The notes: generated from the sequence alone by a model not told the origin. 64,000 bases of DNA from Gangjinia marincola (GCF_039523415.1 NZ_BAAAFG010000015.1:496001-560000), one strand, 5' to 3'. Positions 8,807 through 18,658 are shown, counted from the stretch's first letter. Translations and numbers: made by a program.

Positions 8807-11712
8807 ACATTAATTTCTTTACGCTGTTTTGGGATTGTGATTTTTACTTTTGTTCCCATTGCTTCTTCCCTATCATTGAATAAATCAATTATTCGAACAT
8901 TAATCTGCTCTTTTTTTTCAAAATTCATCAGGGTTACTCGATTTGCATTTGCTTTTGTGGCAAAAGACTTGTGATTTGATTTTTTTCGATTGTTAAGTTC
9001 GTTCGCTTTTTTTCTGCCAATGCCATTGTCTAAAATGACACATATAAGATAATCGGTTTGATTTTTAAATTCTATATGTAGCTTACGTTGACCTCTTTTA
9101 TGCAATAAACCATGTTTTATGGAATTTTCTACATAAGGTTGAAGAAGCATTGCAGGTATTTCTATGAGCTCTTGATGAATGTTTTGATCTACTTCAATTC
9201 TGTATTCTAACTGATCTTCAAAGCGTAATTTTTCTAGCTCAAGATACATCTTAAGACTATCTATCTCTTCGGCTAATGTTATGTATTCTTTGTTACTGTG
9301 CTCTAAATATTTGCGCATTAGGTCGGCAAACTTACCTAAGTAATCACTTGCAAGGTGTTTTTCATTTAAAATGATATACTCCTGTATCGAATTGAGCGCA
9401 TTAAATACAAAATGCGGATTCATTTGAGATCGTAAATTTTCTAATTTAAGCAGGATCATTTGCTTGTCCTGTTCTAGTTGATTAAGCTCTCTTTGTTTTG
9501 CGATAGCTTTGCGCTTTATAATATACCGGGCTATCCCTAAAATAATTGAAATCACTACAGTTGAACACCAAAGTAAAAACCACCATGTTTTCCAAATGGC
9601 CTGTTCAATTGAAAAGTAGATTGTTTTTATAGGGGACTCAGCTTTGGTTAGTCGATCGACTGCCTTTAATTTTAGTTGATATTTTCCGGCACCAAGACTA
9701 TTAAAAACCAGATTATTATTCCCTAAATCCAAGGTGGACCAGCCTACACTATCGTTTTGTTTTAATTTAAATGCATATTGAATATGGTCATTTGCTCTAA
9801 AAACATTAGATCGAAACTTCATACCTATTTTGGTTTCTTTAAAGCTCAGTTTTAACGTATCTGACACCTCTCTTGAATTATCATTGATTGTTAAGCTTTC
9901 TATCAAAATTTCAGGTAAGTATTGCTTGGTCCCTAAAGTTTGTTTGTTAAGACTAAATATACCTGCGGTGGTAGAAAATAAGACGGTATCATCATAAATC
10001 AGTGCATCAGTTATTTTATTTGTAGGGATACCATTGAAGGATGTATAGGATTGTAACTCATCCTTGTGAGTGTTATAAAATTGAACTCCTTTATCTGATG
10101 CTATCCAAAGGCTATTTTTATCTGTTTTTAGGGCAGCTATTTTGAATGACAAAAGCCCCTTGTCATGATCTATAAGCGTCGTACTTTCATTTTGATCGAT
10201 ATGTATAACTCCTAAATCAAAGGAGGCCAACCAGGTTTGACCATGGGTAGCATGAGTAATATGATTAACACTAAGTGCTTCATTATTATATTTTATTTCT
10301 GATGGTAGCCAGGTACGATCATATCGTATCAATTGATCTACGTTACCGACCCAAGCTGTAGTATTAAAAGTATTAAAACTGCTTGCATAAGATCGTTTAG
10401 GTGACTGAAGAACTATCTTATGGCTATTAAAATCTTTGTCAAACTCAACCAAACCACTACTCCCTGCCGAAGCATAAATAAGTCTATTATTATCGACTAG
10501 ATCAATACTCTTTCCGGCAACAACATTAAAATTACCTATTTTGCTTAGACCTTTTAAGGAATGGATAGAACCACCTCGATCAGCAAGCACGTATATTACT
10601 CCTTTTTCATTGTGAACAACTAAGTCTTTGATGGCTCCTTTGTTTAAAAGGGCTTGAGAAATGATCTTTTGTGATTTTCGATTGAAGCCATATATATTCC
10701 CATCACGTGTGCCAAAGAAGAGAACACTATCATTTTCTTTTTCTAAGACTGTAATATTGTGATTTACTCCGGTAAGTGTACATATATTTGGATTAGGGAC
10801 TAAGAAAAGTCCTTCGGTGAGTGTTGATATCCAATAATGATCTTGCAGATCTTTCTCAATATCACTGATATGAAAATCTTTAAACCATCGATCATTTACG
10901 ATCACATTGTCCTTATCTATAGCTAAACTAAAAACACCCTTTTCGCTGCACAACCATAACTCGTTATTAATGATACTGAACTTCTGAACTCTGGTATACC
11001 TTAAAACCTCTGGTAGTTTTAGTTCGATTAGTGTTTTGCGCTCTAAATTATATCTATAAAGTTTATTGGTTTTATTTTTCTTTAAATATAATAATGTTCC
11101 TTGATAAGAATACCATGCACTCTTAACAAGGTTGTTTCTAAGAAACGCGTTATCCGTTGATAGCGCTTTTCCTGAAAGCAGATCAATGAGCTTATCATCA
11201 ATGGATGTGATCAACATATCTCCATGAAGCGCAGGCTCAGCAATTTCTCTTCTTCCATCGATAGAAACGATACGCGCAAAATTTTTGGTCTTGATGTCAA
11301 TTTGGAAGATTTCATCCAGCCCAAAAAGAAAGAGTTTGTTATCACTAACCACTAATTTAGGCAGATAACCTTTTAGCTCCTTTTGAAGATCTTTAAATAT
11401 GATCAGTTCATCATTCTCTACATAAAATATTTGACCAGAAATATTCAGACACCAGATCCTACCTTGTTGATCTTCATTTAAGTCAAAGATAGAAAATCCG
11501 CGTTTTTCTTTATTTGTATATTCAATAAATGTCGTTCCATCATACCTAAATAATCCTTTATCTGCTGCAAACCATCGGTTTCCTTTTTGATCTACCAGTA
11601 AATCATAAAATTCGATATCTGGAACCTGATCACGATCACCAAGCTTAAGATAAGCAGGGTGCTGCGCAATGCATAGAGAGGAGATAAAAAGAAATAAAAT
11701 CGACACCCGCAT
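8803..11712 (-). CDS. Membrane sensor histidine kinase with beta-propeller sensor and Y_Y_Y domain (copy 1)
   Basis: This is a LytS-type kinase of about 969 residues. A signal peptide (ending CIAQ) leads a large extracytoplasmic region with two-component-regulator propeller repeats (for example GNRWFAADKGLFRYDG), then a Y_Y_Y-type domain (about 640-705), one membrane segment (about 712-735), a coiled stretch, and a His_kinase domain with the phospho-acceptor in NPHFVFNALNSIQEY and an ATPase motif LLQPYVENSIKHGL. It presumably senses a periplasmic ligand, which cannot be named. I prefer the ATG at 11712 over the upstream GTG at 11718, because a TATATTTG box occupies 11718-11725; the mRNA would then be nearly leaderless. 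Three TTGCTAAA-type repeats lie upstream. Confidence 0.94.
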   Translation of the reverse strand: MRVSILFLFISSLCIAQHPAYLKLGDRDQVPDIEFYDLLVDQKGNRWFAADKGLFRYDGTTFIEYTNKEKRGFSIFDLNEDQQGRIWCLNISGQIFYVENDELIIFKDLQKELKGYLPKLVVSDNKLFLFGLDEIFQIDIKTKNFARIVSIDGRREIAEPALHGDMLITSIDDKLIDLLSGKALSTDNAFLRNNLVKSAWYSYQGTLLYLKKNKTNKLYRYNLERKTLIELKLPEVLRYTRVQKFSIINNELWLCSEKGVFSLAIDKDNVIVNDRWFKDFHISDIEKDLQDHYWISTLTEGLFLVPNPNICTLTGVNHNITVLEKENDSVLFFGTRDGNIYGFNRKSQKIISQALLNKGAIKDLVVHNEKGVIYVLADRGGSIHSLKGLSKIGNFNVVAGKSIDLVDNNRLIYASAGSSGLVEFDKDFNSHKIVLQSPKRSYASSFNTFNTTAWVGNVDQLIRYDRTWLPSEIKYNNEALSVNHITHATHGQTWLASFDLGVIHIDQNESTTLIDHDKGLLSFKIAALKTDKNSLWIASDKGVQFYNTHKDELQSYTSFNGIPTNKITDALIYDDTVLFSTTAGIFSLNKQTLGTKQYLPEILIESLTINDNSREVSDTLKLSFKETKIGMKFRSNVFRANDHIQYAFKLKQNDSVGWSTLDLGNNNLVFNSLGAGKYQLKLKAVDRLTKAESPIKTIYFSIEQAIWKTWWFLLWCSTVVISIILGIARYIIKRKAIAKQRELNQLEQDKQMILLKLENLRSQMNPHFVFNALNSIQEYIILNEKHLASDYLGKFADLMRKYLEHSNKEYITLAEEIDSLKMYLELEKLRFEDQLEYRIEVDQNIHQELIEIPAMLLQPYVENSIKHGLLHKRGQRKLHIEFKNQTDYLICVILDNGIGRKKANELNNRKKSNHKSFATKANANRVTLMNFEKKEQINVRIIDLFNDREEAMGTKVKITIPKQRKEINV

Positions 11713-11717
11713 AAACA

Positions 11718-11804
11718 CAAATATAAAATTATGACTATAGAAGCATGAGAATAATTGCTAAAGGATATTGTTTGATTGCTAAGACTTATGATCACCTTGC
11801 TAAA
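11718..11804 (-). promoter_or_regulatory. Predicted autoregulated LytTR promoter of kinase operon 1
   Basis: Repeats TTGCTAAA (11755-11762), TTGCTAAG (11776-11783) and TTGCTAAA (11797-11804) are at an exact 21-bp period. The gene-strand TATATTTG box (11718-11725) is 30 bp inward and only 5 nt from the ATG at 11712. Confidence 0.75.
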
Positions 11805-11875
11805 GCATTTAAATTTTAAACTTAAGGCTTTGGGTTCCTTCACATAATTTTAAGGTGTATCTATAGGGTAATTCG

Positions 11876-11883
11876 TATTTTTG
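11876..11883 (+). promoter_or_regulatory. Candidate -7 box for hemH
   Basis: TATTTTTG matches the Bacteroidetes TAnnTTTG -7 consensus and lies 26 bp before the hemH ATG. No clear -33 element is seen. Confidence 0.45.
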
Positions 11884-11909
11884 GATGCTACTGAAAAAGA
11901 ATACGCTAC

Positions 11910-12953
11910 ATGAGAAATAAAGGTGTTTTGATGGTCAATCTGGGCTCTCCAGATAGTACCGACCCTAAAGACGTTAAAAAATATTTGGGTGAATTTTTAA
12001 TGGACGAACGCGTAATTGATGTGCCTAAATGGGCGCGTACACTACTCGTAAAAGGAATCATTCTAAATACCCGGCCAAAGCAAAGTGCCAAGGCCTATAA
12101 AAAAATTTGGTGGGAAGAAGGATCACCGCTTATTGTACTTTCTGAACGTCTACGAGAGAAAGTAGATGAAATGACAGGCGTACCCGTTGAGGTAGCTATG
12201 CGTTATGGTAGCGGAACTATAAAAGAAGGACTTCAAAAATTACACGATCAGGGAGTAAACGAGGTATTTTTAATTCCGCTTTATCCACAATTCGCCATGG
12301 CTACTACAGAGACTATCTTAGTACTTGCCGAAGAGTTACGTAGAGAACACTTTCCTGATATGAGTTTCACGACCATGCCGCCTTTTTATAATCATCCTGA
12401 CTATATAAGGGTATTGGCAGAGAGCATTAAAGAAAAACTGTATCATGTGGACTATGAACATCTGTTATTTAGTTACCATGGAGTTCCAGAGCGCCACATT
12501 AGAAAAAGTGACATTACTAAATCTCACTGCAAAATAGATGGATCTTGCTGTAAATCACCCTCGCCGGCGCATCAGTATTGCTATCGTCATCAATGTTTTG
12601 AAACTACTCGATTGGTCGCGCAATACCTTGAACTTAAAGAAGATACCTATTCAACGTCCTTTCAATCCAGACTAGGCTTTGATCCGTGGTTGCAACCTTA
12701 TACAGACAGAACCATTGAAAAAATGGGTAAAAAGGGGATCAAAAATATGACCATTGTAACACCCGCCTTTGTGAGTGATTGTTTAGAAACGCTAGAAGAA
12801 ATTGCGATGGAAGGTGAAGAAATCTTTCACGAAGTGGGAGGTAAAGAATTTACCACCATACCTTGTTTAAATGATCGCCAAGATTGGGTAAAAGTACTTT
12901 CGCGCTGGATTGATGAGTGGGCGATCGTAGACACAAAAACCGCCATTGCTTAA
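11910..12953 (+). CDS. hemH: Ferrochelatase
   Basis: This 347-residue enzyme inserts Fe2+ into protoporphyrin IX, the last step of protohaem synthesis. MVNLGSPDSTDPKDVKKYL at the N-terminus is typical. The catalytic histidine lies in FSYHGVPERH (His190), followed by an unusual cysteine-rich stretch (Cys207, 213, 214, 224, 229), and the LGFDPWLQPYTD and FVSDCLETLEEI motifs are near 253 and 285. The cysteines recall ferrochelatases that bind a [2Fe-2S] cluster, but this cannot be proved from sequence. The hemH gene is separated from the hem operon and its AraC gene by the T9SS/kinase block. Confidence 0.97.
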   Translation: MRNKGVLMVNLGSPDSTDPKDVKKYLGEFLMDERVIDVPKWARTLLVKGIILNTRPKQSAKAYKKIWWEEGSPLIVLSERLREKVDEMTGVPVEVAMRYGSGTIKEGLQKLHDQGVNEVFLIPLYPQFAMATTETILVLAEELRREHFPDMSFTTMPPFYNHPDYIRVLAESIKEKLYHVDYEHLLFSYHGVPERHIRKSDITKSHCKIDGSCCKSPSPAHQYCYRHQCFETTRLVAQYLELKEDTYSTSFQSRLGFDPWLQPYTDRTIEKMGKKGIKNMTIVTPAFVSDCLETLEEIAMEGEEIFHEVGGKEFTTIPCLNDRQDWVKVLSRWIDEWAIVDTKTAIA

Positions 12954-14332
12954 TGGCAAGTAAATCCAAACAGCTGGGCACAGCGCCTATTTCTAAACTT
13001 CTTATTCAGCAGGCAGTACCTGCCTCCATTGGTATACTGGTCATGTCGCTAAATATGATTGTGGATACCATTTTTGTAGGGAGATGGATAGGTCCCTTGG
13101 CCATTTCTGCCATTACCGTTGTAATACCCATCACCTTTTTTATTGGAGCAATTGGATTAGCCTTCGGGATAGGGGGAAGCTCTGTACTATCTAGAGCTTT
13201 GGGTTCTGGCGATAATGATAAAGCGTTGCGCGTTTTTGGGAATCAAATCACGCTAACGCTCTTAATTTCTGGAGCACTTGCCCTAATAGGATTAGTATTT
13301 CAGGATAGGTTGATTGAATTCTTTGGCGCAGACAAATCTTTTAAAGACTTGGCGTTGACATATTATCGCATTGTTCTCTATGGGATTGTGATGCTGGCGA
13401 TGTGCATGATGGGAAATAATGTCATAAGAGCAGAAGGTAAGCCTAAGTTTGCCATGTATGCGATGATCATCCCAGCCATAGGTAACATTTTCATGGACTA
13501 TTTGCTCATCCATGTATTTGATTTTGGGATGGAAGGAGCAGCATGGGCTACGTTTACTTCTTATGCGCTTTGTTTCGCCTTTATTCTCTGGTTTTTTGTG
13601 TTTAAAAGTGAGTTGCGTCTTTCTGTGGAATGCTTCAAACTCAAGAAAAAAATTGTTTCAGAAATTAATAGCCTCAGTGCTGTCACCTTAGCCAGACAAG
13701 GCGTAATTAGCGTGCTTACTATTTTACTAAATAACGTGTTGATCACCTATGGAGACGCAATGGATGTCGCCAGTTACGGTATTATCAATCGCATGTTGAT
13801 GTTTGCCTTATTCCCGGTGATTGGAGTAAACCAAGGTTTTATGCCTATCGCGGGATATAATTATGGAGCAGACAAGTTTCAGCGGGTTAGAAAAGCGATT
13901 AACACCTCTATCATTTATTCCGGGATATTGGCCTTGATCATTTTTGCGGTGATTATGCTGTTTCCAGAACCTATTGTAGAAATTTTCATCAGCAATCGCG
14001 ATTCTTCCGCAGAAAATTTGGCCAATAATAAAGAATTATTGGCACGAACGCCAAATGCATTACGCTGGGTATTTGCTGCTACTCCGGTAATTGTGATACA
14101 ATTAATTGGCGCATCGTATTTTCAGGCGACAGGTAAGGCGATTCCCGCATTACTGCTTAGTCTCACTAAGCAAGGCTTCTTCTTAATTCCGTTGATTTTG
14201 ATTTTACCCCGTTTTTTAGGCGTGTTTGGAGTTTGGATATCATTTCCTATTGCCGACGTGCTTTCTACAGTGGTCACAGGATATTACTTACGTAGGGCAG
14301 TAAAACGAGAACTAGTATCAGAATCATCATAA
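12953..14332 (+). CDS. MATE-family efflux transporter
   Basis: This multidrug and toxin extrusion protein has about 459 residues and about 12 membrane segments. It opens with PISKLLIQQAVPASIGILV and NMIVDTIFVGRWIGPLAISA, and the second half repeats the fold with NRMLMFALFPVIGVNQGF and IAGYNYGA, typical of the family. Such exporters use an Na+ or H+ gradient; the substrate is not predictable. I choose the ATG at 12953, which overlaps the hemH stop (TAATG). The longer reading from 12917 would start inside hemH. Translational coupling to hemH raises the idea of tetrapyrrole or drug export, but this is only positional. Confidence 0.94.
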   Translation: MASKSKQLGTAPISKLLIQQAVPASIGILVMSLNMIVDTIFVGRWIGPLAISAITVVIPITFFIGAIGLAFGIGGSSVLSRALGSGDNDKALRVFGNQITLTLLISGALALIGLVFQDRLIEFFGADKSFKDLALTYYRIVLYGIVMLAMCMMGNNVIRAEGKPKFAMYAMIIPAIGNIFMDYLLIHVFDFGMEGAAWATFTSYALCFAFILWFFVFKSELRLSVECFKLKKKIVSEINSLSAVTLARQGVISVLTILLNNVLITYGDAMDVASYGIINRMLMFALFPVIGVNQGFMPIAGYNYGADKFQRVRKAINTSIIYSGILALIIFAVIMLFPEPIVEIFISNRDSSAENLANNKELLARTPNALRWVFAATPVIVIQLIGASYFQATGKAIPALLLSLTKQGFFLIPLILILPRFLGVFGVWISFPIADVLSTVVTGYYLRRAVKRELVSESS

Positions 14333-14336
14333 ACTT

Positions 14337-15338
14337 ATGGATTCCTTAACTCAAATCGTGTTAGGAGCTGCGGTTGGTGAAGCGGTGTTAGGTCATAAAA
14401 TTGGCAATAAAGCATTGTTATATGGCGCTATTGCAGGGACGATCCCAGATTTAGACGTGGCTGCAAACTATTTTACAGATAAAATCACTGCCACAGAAAT
14501 CCATCGTGGATTTAGTCATTCCATTTTTTTCTCCATCCTCATGGCACCGGCATTAGGTTGGCTTACGTCAAAACTAGAACGTAAGCAGCACTTATTATGG
14601 AAGCCTTGGGCGTGGTTATTTTTTTGGGGATTATTCACCCATCCCTTACTAGATGCTTTTACCACCTGGGGAACGCAACTTTTTTGGCCGTTAGATACAC
14701 GTATAGCCATCAACAGTATTTTTGTGATCGACCCCTTGTACACACTACCTTTTTTATGTTGTGTAATGGTGGTTTTATTCAAGAAAAAAGGTTCGCTTTC
14801 GCGGAAAAAAACGAACTGGCTTGGGATTTACTTATCCACAGGATACCTGCTGCTAACAGTTATATTAAAGTATATCACGTATCAAAAGTTTGAAGCTGCG
14901 TTACAAGAGCAGCAAATTGCCTACACCCGAATATTAACAAGACCTTCAGCTTTCAATACGATCCTATGGAACGCAAATGTAGAAACTGAAGACGCTTATT
15001 TGCTGGGGGAATATTCTTTTTTTGACACTAGGCCTATCACTTTTACACGCTTTAAGAAGCAGAGAAATGCTTCCGAAGAAATTCGCCAAGAAAAGAACGT
15101 TCAGCGGTTGATTTATATTGCCCAAGGCTGGTATTTGATGGAACAAATAGAAGGTGTTTGGTTTTTCTATGACTTACGATTTGGACTAATGCCCATCAAT
15201 GAAACCGAAGAGGTTTTTGTATTTGCCTACGAATTGACCCAAAGAGATGGTGAATTCACCGCCAAAGAAAATCGTAAAACTCCAGAAAGTGCACAGTTTC
15301 TATTGAATAAACTATGGGGTAGATTAAAAGGCAATTAA
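14337..15338 (+). CDS. Membrane-bound metal-dependent hydrolase (YdjM/DUF457 type)
   Basis: This 333-residue inner-membrane protein opens with MDSLTQIVLGAAVGEAVLG, followed by PDLDV and EIHRGFSHS, the putative metal-binding residues of the family, then several membrane helices (about 60-180) and a soluble C-terminal half. The biochemical activity of the family is poorly defined. It starts 4 bp after the MATE stop. A 25-codon piece homologous to its C-terminus, plus its terminator, is found again at 21631-21738, indicating a past segmental duplication. It also contains a TTCGCTTTCGCGGAA stem-loop at 14792-14806. Confidence 0.9.
   Translation: MDSLTQIVLGAAVGEAVLGHKIGNKALLYGAIAGTIPDLDVAANYFTDKITATEIHRGFSHSIFFSILMAPALGWLTSKLERKQHLLWKPWAWLFFWGLFTHPLLDAFTTWGTQLFWPLDTRIAINSIFVIDPLYTLPFLCCVMVVLFKKKGSLSRKKTNWLGIYLSTGYLLLTVILKYITYQKFEAALQEQQIAYTRILTRPSAFNTILWNANVETEDAYLLGEYSFFDTRPITFTRFKKQRNASEEIRQEKNVQRLIYIAQGWYLMEQIEGVWFFYDLRFGLMPINETEEVFVFAYELTQRDGEFTAKENRKTPESAQFLLNKLWGRLKGN
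14792..14806. repeat. CTTTCGCGG stem-loop inside the hydrolase gene
   Basis: TTCGC-TTTC-GCGGAA is a looser member of the CCGC-4 nt-GCGG stem-loop family (one G-T pair). Confidence 0.45.
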
Positions 15339-15340
15339 AA

Positions 15341-15367
15341 ACCCGACTGGTCCTACACCAGTCGGGT
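15341..15367. terminator. Bidirectional terminator
   Basis: ACCCGACTGGT and ACCAGTCGGGT pair over 11 bp with a 5-nt loop. AAAA precedes the stem and TTTA follows it, so it can serve both the hydrolase (+) and the convergent T9SS gene (-). A copy with a compensatory pair change is at 21712-21738. Confidence 0.85.
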
Positions 15368-15401
15368 TTACACTAAGCGTCAATACGAATTATGAAAAAA
15401 A

Positions 15402-17792
15402 TTACTTTTTAATAAAACGCTTAGTTTGAATACCCCCATCTAAAGAAGTTACCTTGATAAGATAAATTCCGCTAGATAGGTTTGCAACATTGACCGTAGG
15501 TTGAGTCGAGGCAGTTACTTTTTGTCCTTGTAGATTATATACTTCAGCAGAGTTGAATTGCGCATCTGCACCCATCTCAACATTAAGCATGTCTTGTACT
15601 GGATTAGGATATAATCCAAAGGATATGGTGTTGGTATTAAAGTCTTTAGAGTTTAGCACATCATTTCCTTGAATGACCCATTTTACAGCGTTGATCATAA
15701 TTTGTGCTCCATCTGTAGTTTCATCCCAAAAATCAGCTCTTTCAATATCTGAAGGAGGAAAGAAATTTAAAAATACTTGTCTAACTTCTTGTGGGCCGAC
15801 ATCATCTGCTTTTACAATTAGTGGGTTACCGTTACTCCATTCTGCTACAACAGTGGCATTTGCGCTTAACGTACCGTTGATGTCATGATAAGAATTAGAT
15901 CCGCCGTCAAAAGAATTTACATTAGCCATAATTGGATCGCCTGGCAAATTTACTGTACCCAGGGTATGTTGTGAACCACTGTTAAATGAAGTTGCATCAT
16001 ATAAATTGTATTGTGACCAACCTCCATCTGGAGAAATATGCCCGGAGAAAGCAGCATTAAGAACACCCTTACCCCCTTCAATATAATCTGCTAGAATATC
16101 ACCAAAGGCTGTTGCATCCTGAATCCCACCATCAGTATAAAAAAGAATGGTTTTATATTCATTCAATTCAGCAAGTGTGGGTATATTATTATTAAGGTCG
16201 AAAAATACATCGGCATCAAGTTCCCCTGTACTTTCCAATTTTTCCACCACATCCTCGGCCCAGTCATTATTAGAGGAAGATTCTATAACTAGTACATCTT
16301 TATTGCCAAGACCTGGATCACTTCCAAAAATGATCCATTTAACCGCATTGACCATCATTTGTGCGCCATCTGTTGAAGAATCCCAAAAATCATTTCGCGC
16401 ATCAGAGGATGGAGGATAGAAATTTAAAAATACTCGTCTAACGTTTTGTGGGCCAACATTTGAAGCTTTAACAATTAGAGGTGTATTGTCACCATCGTTA
16501 TATTCCGCAACCACTGTGGCATTTGCACTCAATGTCCCATCGGTATTTCTATAGGTACCTGTGAACGAATTAAGATTTTCAACTAAATCATCATCAGATA
16601 AGAGAATATTTCCAAGATCTGCATCATCACTTTGTTGATTTGAAGCACTATACAGCTCATATTGGCTCCAATTTCCCGCAATGGGGACATTTGCTGTAAA
16701 AGTTGCATCCAAAACACCTTTTCCTCCTTCTATGTATTGAGCTAATACATTGCCAAGTGCTGCTGGATCGGCTGGAGATGCGTCGGTAAAAACATATATC
16801 GTTTTATATTCATTAAGTTCAGCTAAAGTTGGCGTACCGCTACCAGAATTAAAAAATTCTGCATCTAGTTCACCTGTGCTTTCTAATTTAGCTACAACAT
16901 CATCTCCCCATGCAGCAGTACCTGGAGAAGCTACTACTAAAATATCTTTATTACCAAGCGGATTAGATATGTTTGACTGCTCATCCATATATACCAAAAC
17001 ATTGACTCTAAAATTTACAGCATCTGCGTTAGGAGTATGAAAGTTAGCGTTGGTCATACCACCCACCATTAGATGCCCTGCACCAAAAGATTTTTCGGCT
17101 AGAATAACTTTAGAGGCATTACCCGTAGTAACAAGTATAGGATTTAAACCTGTGCCCGTTACCGATGCATGAGAAAAGCTGTTTCCTGTAAACGTTGTTA
17201 CCGTTACTGCATTAGGGCCCTGTGAAGTAGGATGATTCGTATCAACCACATCAACCGATGGCTCATTACCATTATCTACAATTGTAGTTGAGTCAAAACC
17301 TGCGGTAACGTCAACATCTTGGTTAGTAGCAGAATTAATCAATAAACTCCCACCGCTGTTTACCCAGGCTTCAATGGCGGCTTGATTACCCGCCAAAAAT
17401 GTATTTAACGCATTCGTATTAGTGTCACCACCTTCCATATAGACAGAAGAGGTCGCTGAAGAAAAAATAACTGCAGCATCTGCGCTTTCATAAAAAGCAG
17501 TCGTCCAGTTACCGGCCCCAAAGGCTAGGTCCATGGCATCAGAATTGGAAGTATTCCCCCAAGGTTGACCCGCAGAGGAGTACATGTAATAGATATTATT
17601 AGTGGCAGATTTAGCTACGACAGAATTTTGATCAGGCATATTAGCTGGCTGATCACCACAATTTTCTGAGTTGTAGTTGGTAGAATTACATTGTGCACCG
17701 GCATTCATGCCTATCATTACTAATCCAAATAGCAACAGTGCACGTTGCGCTATTTTTTGAATGAAAGGAGGTTGAGGTAAAAGTGTTTTCAT
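15402..17792 (-). CDS. T9SS-secreted multidomain protein with repeated ThuA/GATase-like modules
   Basis: This 796-residue protein has a signal peptide ending NAGAQ at about 33. Residues about 34-275 form a first module. Two clearly homologous repeats follow at about 278-500 and 500-715; each contains LGNKDxLV, VxKLESTGELDA, PTLAELNEYKTI, YIEGGKGVL, VGPQxVRxVFLNFxPPS and DGAQxMxNAVKW. The type A sorting domain (about 725-796) has LYPNPVQDMLNVEMG and ends TKRFIKK. The module resembles the GATase-like/ThuA fold seen in secreted Bacteroidetes proteins, and a single copy makes up the protein at 23183-24220. No active site is assigned. Its promoter carries three 21-bp-spaced repeats (17853-17902). 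Confidence 0.9.
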   Translation of the reverse strand: MKTLLPQPPFIQKIAQRALLLFGLVMIGMNAGAQCNSTNYNSENCGDQPANMPDQNSVVAKSATNNIYYMYSSAGQPWGNTSNSDAMDLAFGAGNWTTAFYESADAAVIFSSATSSVYMEGGDTNTNALNTFLAGNQAAIEAWVNSGGSLLINSATNQDVDVTAGFDSTTIVDNGNEPSVDVVDTNHPTSQGPNAVTVTTFTGNSFSHASVTGTGLNPILVTTGNASKVILAEKSFGAGHLMVGGMTNANFHTPNADAVNFRVNVLVYMDEQSNISNPLGNKDILVVASPGTAAWGDDVVAKLESTGELDAEFFNSGSGTPTLAELNEYKTIYVFTDASPADPAALGNVLAQYIEGGKGVLDATFTANVPIAGNWSQYELYSASNQQSDDADLGNILLSDDDLVENLNSFTGTYRNTDGTLSANATVVAEYNDGDNTPLIVKASNVGPQNVRRVFLNFYPPSSDARNDFWDSSTDGAQMMVNAVKWIIFGSDPGLGNKDVLVIESSSNNDWAEDVVEKLESTGELDADVFFDLNNNIPTLAELNEYKTILFYTDGGIQDATAFGDILADYIEGGKGVLNAAFSGHISPDGGWSQYNLYDATSFNSGSQHTLGTVNLPGDPIMANVNSFDGGSNSYHDINGTLSANATVVAEWSNGNPLIVKADDVGPQEVRQVFLNFFPPSDIERADFWDETTDGAQIMINAVKWVIQGNDVLNSKDFNTNTISFGLYPNPVQDMLNVEMGADAQFNSAEVYNLQGQKVTASTQPTVNVANLSSGIYLIKVTSLDGGIQTKRFIKK

Positions 17793-17815
17793 AAATAAAT
17801 TGTTAAATTATAGAA

Positions 17816-17902
17816 CAAATCTATATTTATGAATGTTTAAAACGCTTGCCACCTGCTGAATTCGAGATGCTATCTTCTAAAGAAGCCTAATTATTTTTTA
17901 AA
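17816..17902 (-). promoter_or_regulatory. Predicted LytTR-controlled promoter of the 796-residue T9SS gene
   Basis: CTGCTGAA (17853-17860), CTTCTAAA (17874-17881) and TTTTTAAA (17895-17902) are at 21-bp intervals. The gene-strand TAGATTTG box (17816-17823) lies 30 bp inward. The individual matches are weaker than in copy 1, but spacing and box position coincide. Confidence 0.6.
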
Positions 17903-17908
17903 GCATCT

Positions 17909-18658
17909 TTAGATATTATTAAGACGGTCGAATAATACTGCAATTTTATCTTTAGAGATAGAAACTATTTTATCATTTTCCATAATAAGATATCCGCCAT
18001 CCTTTTTAATATATTCCTTGATGTAATTTAAATTAATTAGATAGGATCGATGAGGTCTAAAAAATAGCGAAGATTTTTCCAATAATTCAACGTAGTGTTT
18101 AAGCGGTCTACTCACTAATAGTGTATCATTAAATAAGCTTATATTGGTATACATGCTATCGGCTTCCATCATAATGATATCATTAAAATTCGCAAATTTA
18201 ATTCCTTCGGCATGAACTAAACCGATTTTTTTAAAGGTAGGTGTATTTAGGTTTTCTCTTAACTCCTCTAATTTAGTCGATATCTGATGAGTCGTTTTTA
18301 ATGCTTTAACTTTTTCAACAGCTTCTACTACTTGAAAAGCTCTAATAGGTTTAAGAAGATAACTTATAGCTGAAAGTTCAAATGCTTTTACGGCATATTC
18401 ATTATAGGCAGTAGTAAAAACAATTTCAAAACTAATCTCTTCTGGGGTTAAAAAATCTAAAATTTTTAATCCAGAGTGACCTGGCATTTCGATATCCAAA
18501 AAAACTATATCTGGTATTTCCTTTTTTATCAGGGCAATACCACTCAATAGATCCTCTGCTTCAACTATAAAATTCACTTGAGGGCATTCCTGTGTAAGTA
18601 ACGTATTTAAAAGTTTTCTTGCCTTTGGCTCATCATCAATTATTACTACTTTCATCAT
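17909..18658 (-). CDS. LytTR-family response regulator (copy 2)
   Basis: This 249-residue paralogue of the regulator at 8057-8806 has a receiver domain with Asp8/Asp9 and phospho-acceptor Asp55 in VFLDIEMPGHSG, then a LytTR domain containing FRPHRSYLINLNY. It begins MM, so a start one codon later is possible. Its ATG overlaps the kinase stop (TAATG). The LytTR recognition region is well conserved with copy 1, so the two may share DNA sites and cross-regulate. Confidence 0.96.
   Translation of the reverse strand: MMKVVIIDDEPKARKLLNTLLTQECPQVNFIVEAEDLLSGIALIKKEIPDIVFLDIEMPGHSGLKILDFLTPEEISFEIVFTTAYNEYAVKAFELSAISYLLKPIRAFQVVEAVEKVKALKTTHQISTKLEELRENLNTPTFKKIGLVHAEGIKFANFNDIIMMEADSMYTNISLFNDTLLVSRPLKHYVELLEKSSLFFRPHRSYLINLNYIKEYIKKDGGYLIMENDKIVSISKDKIAVLFDRLNNI

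Noticed and set aside
12917..12952. MATE transporter start at 12917
   Set aside because: That start lies inside hemH; the ATG at 12953 overlaps the hemH stop and gives the normal family N-terminus.
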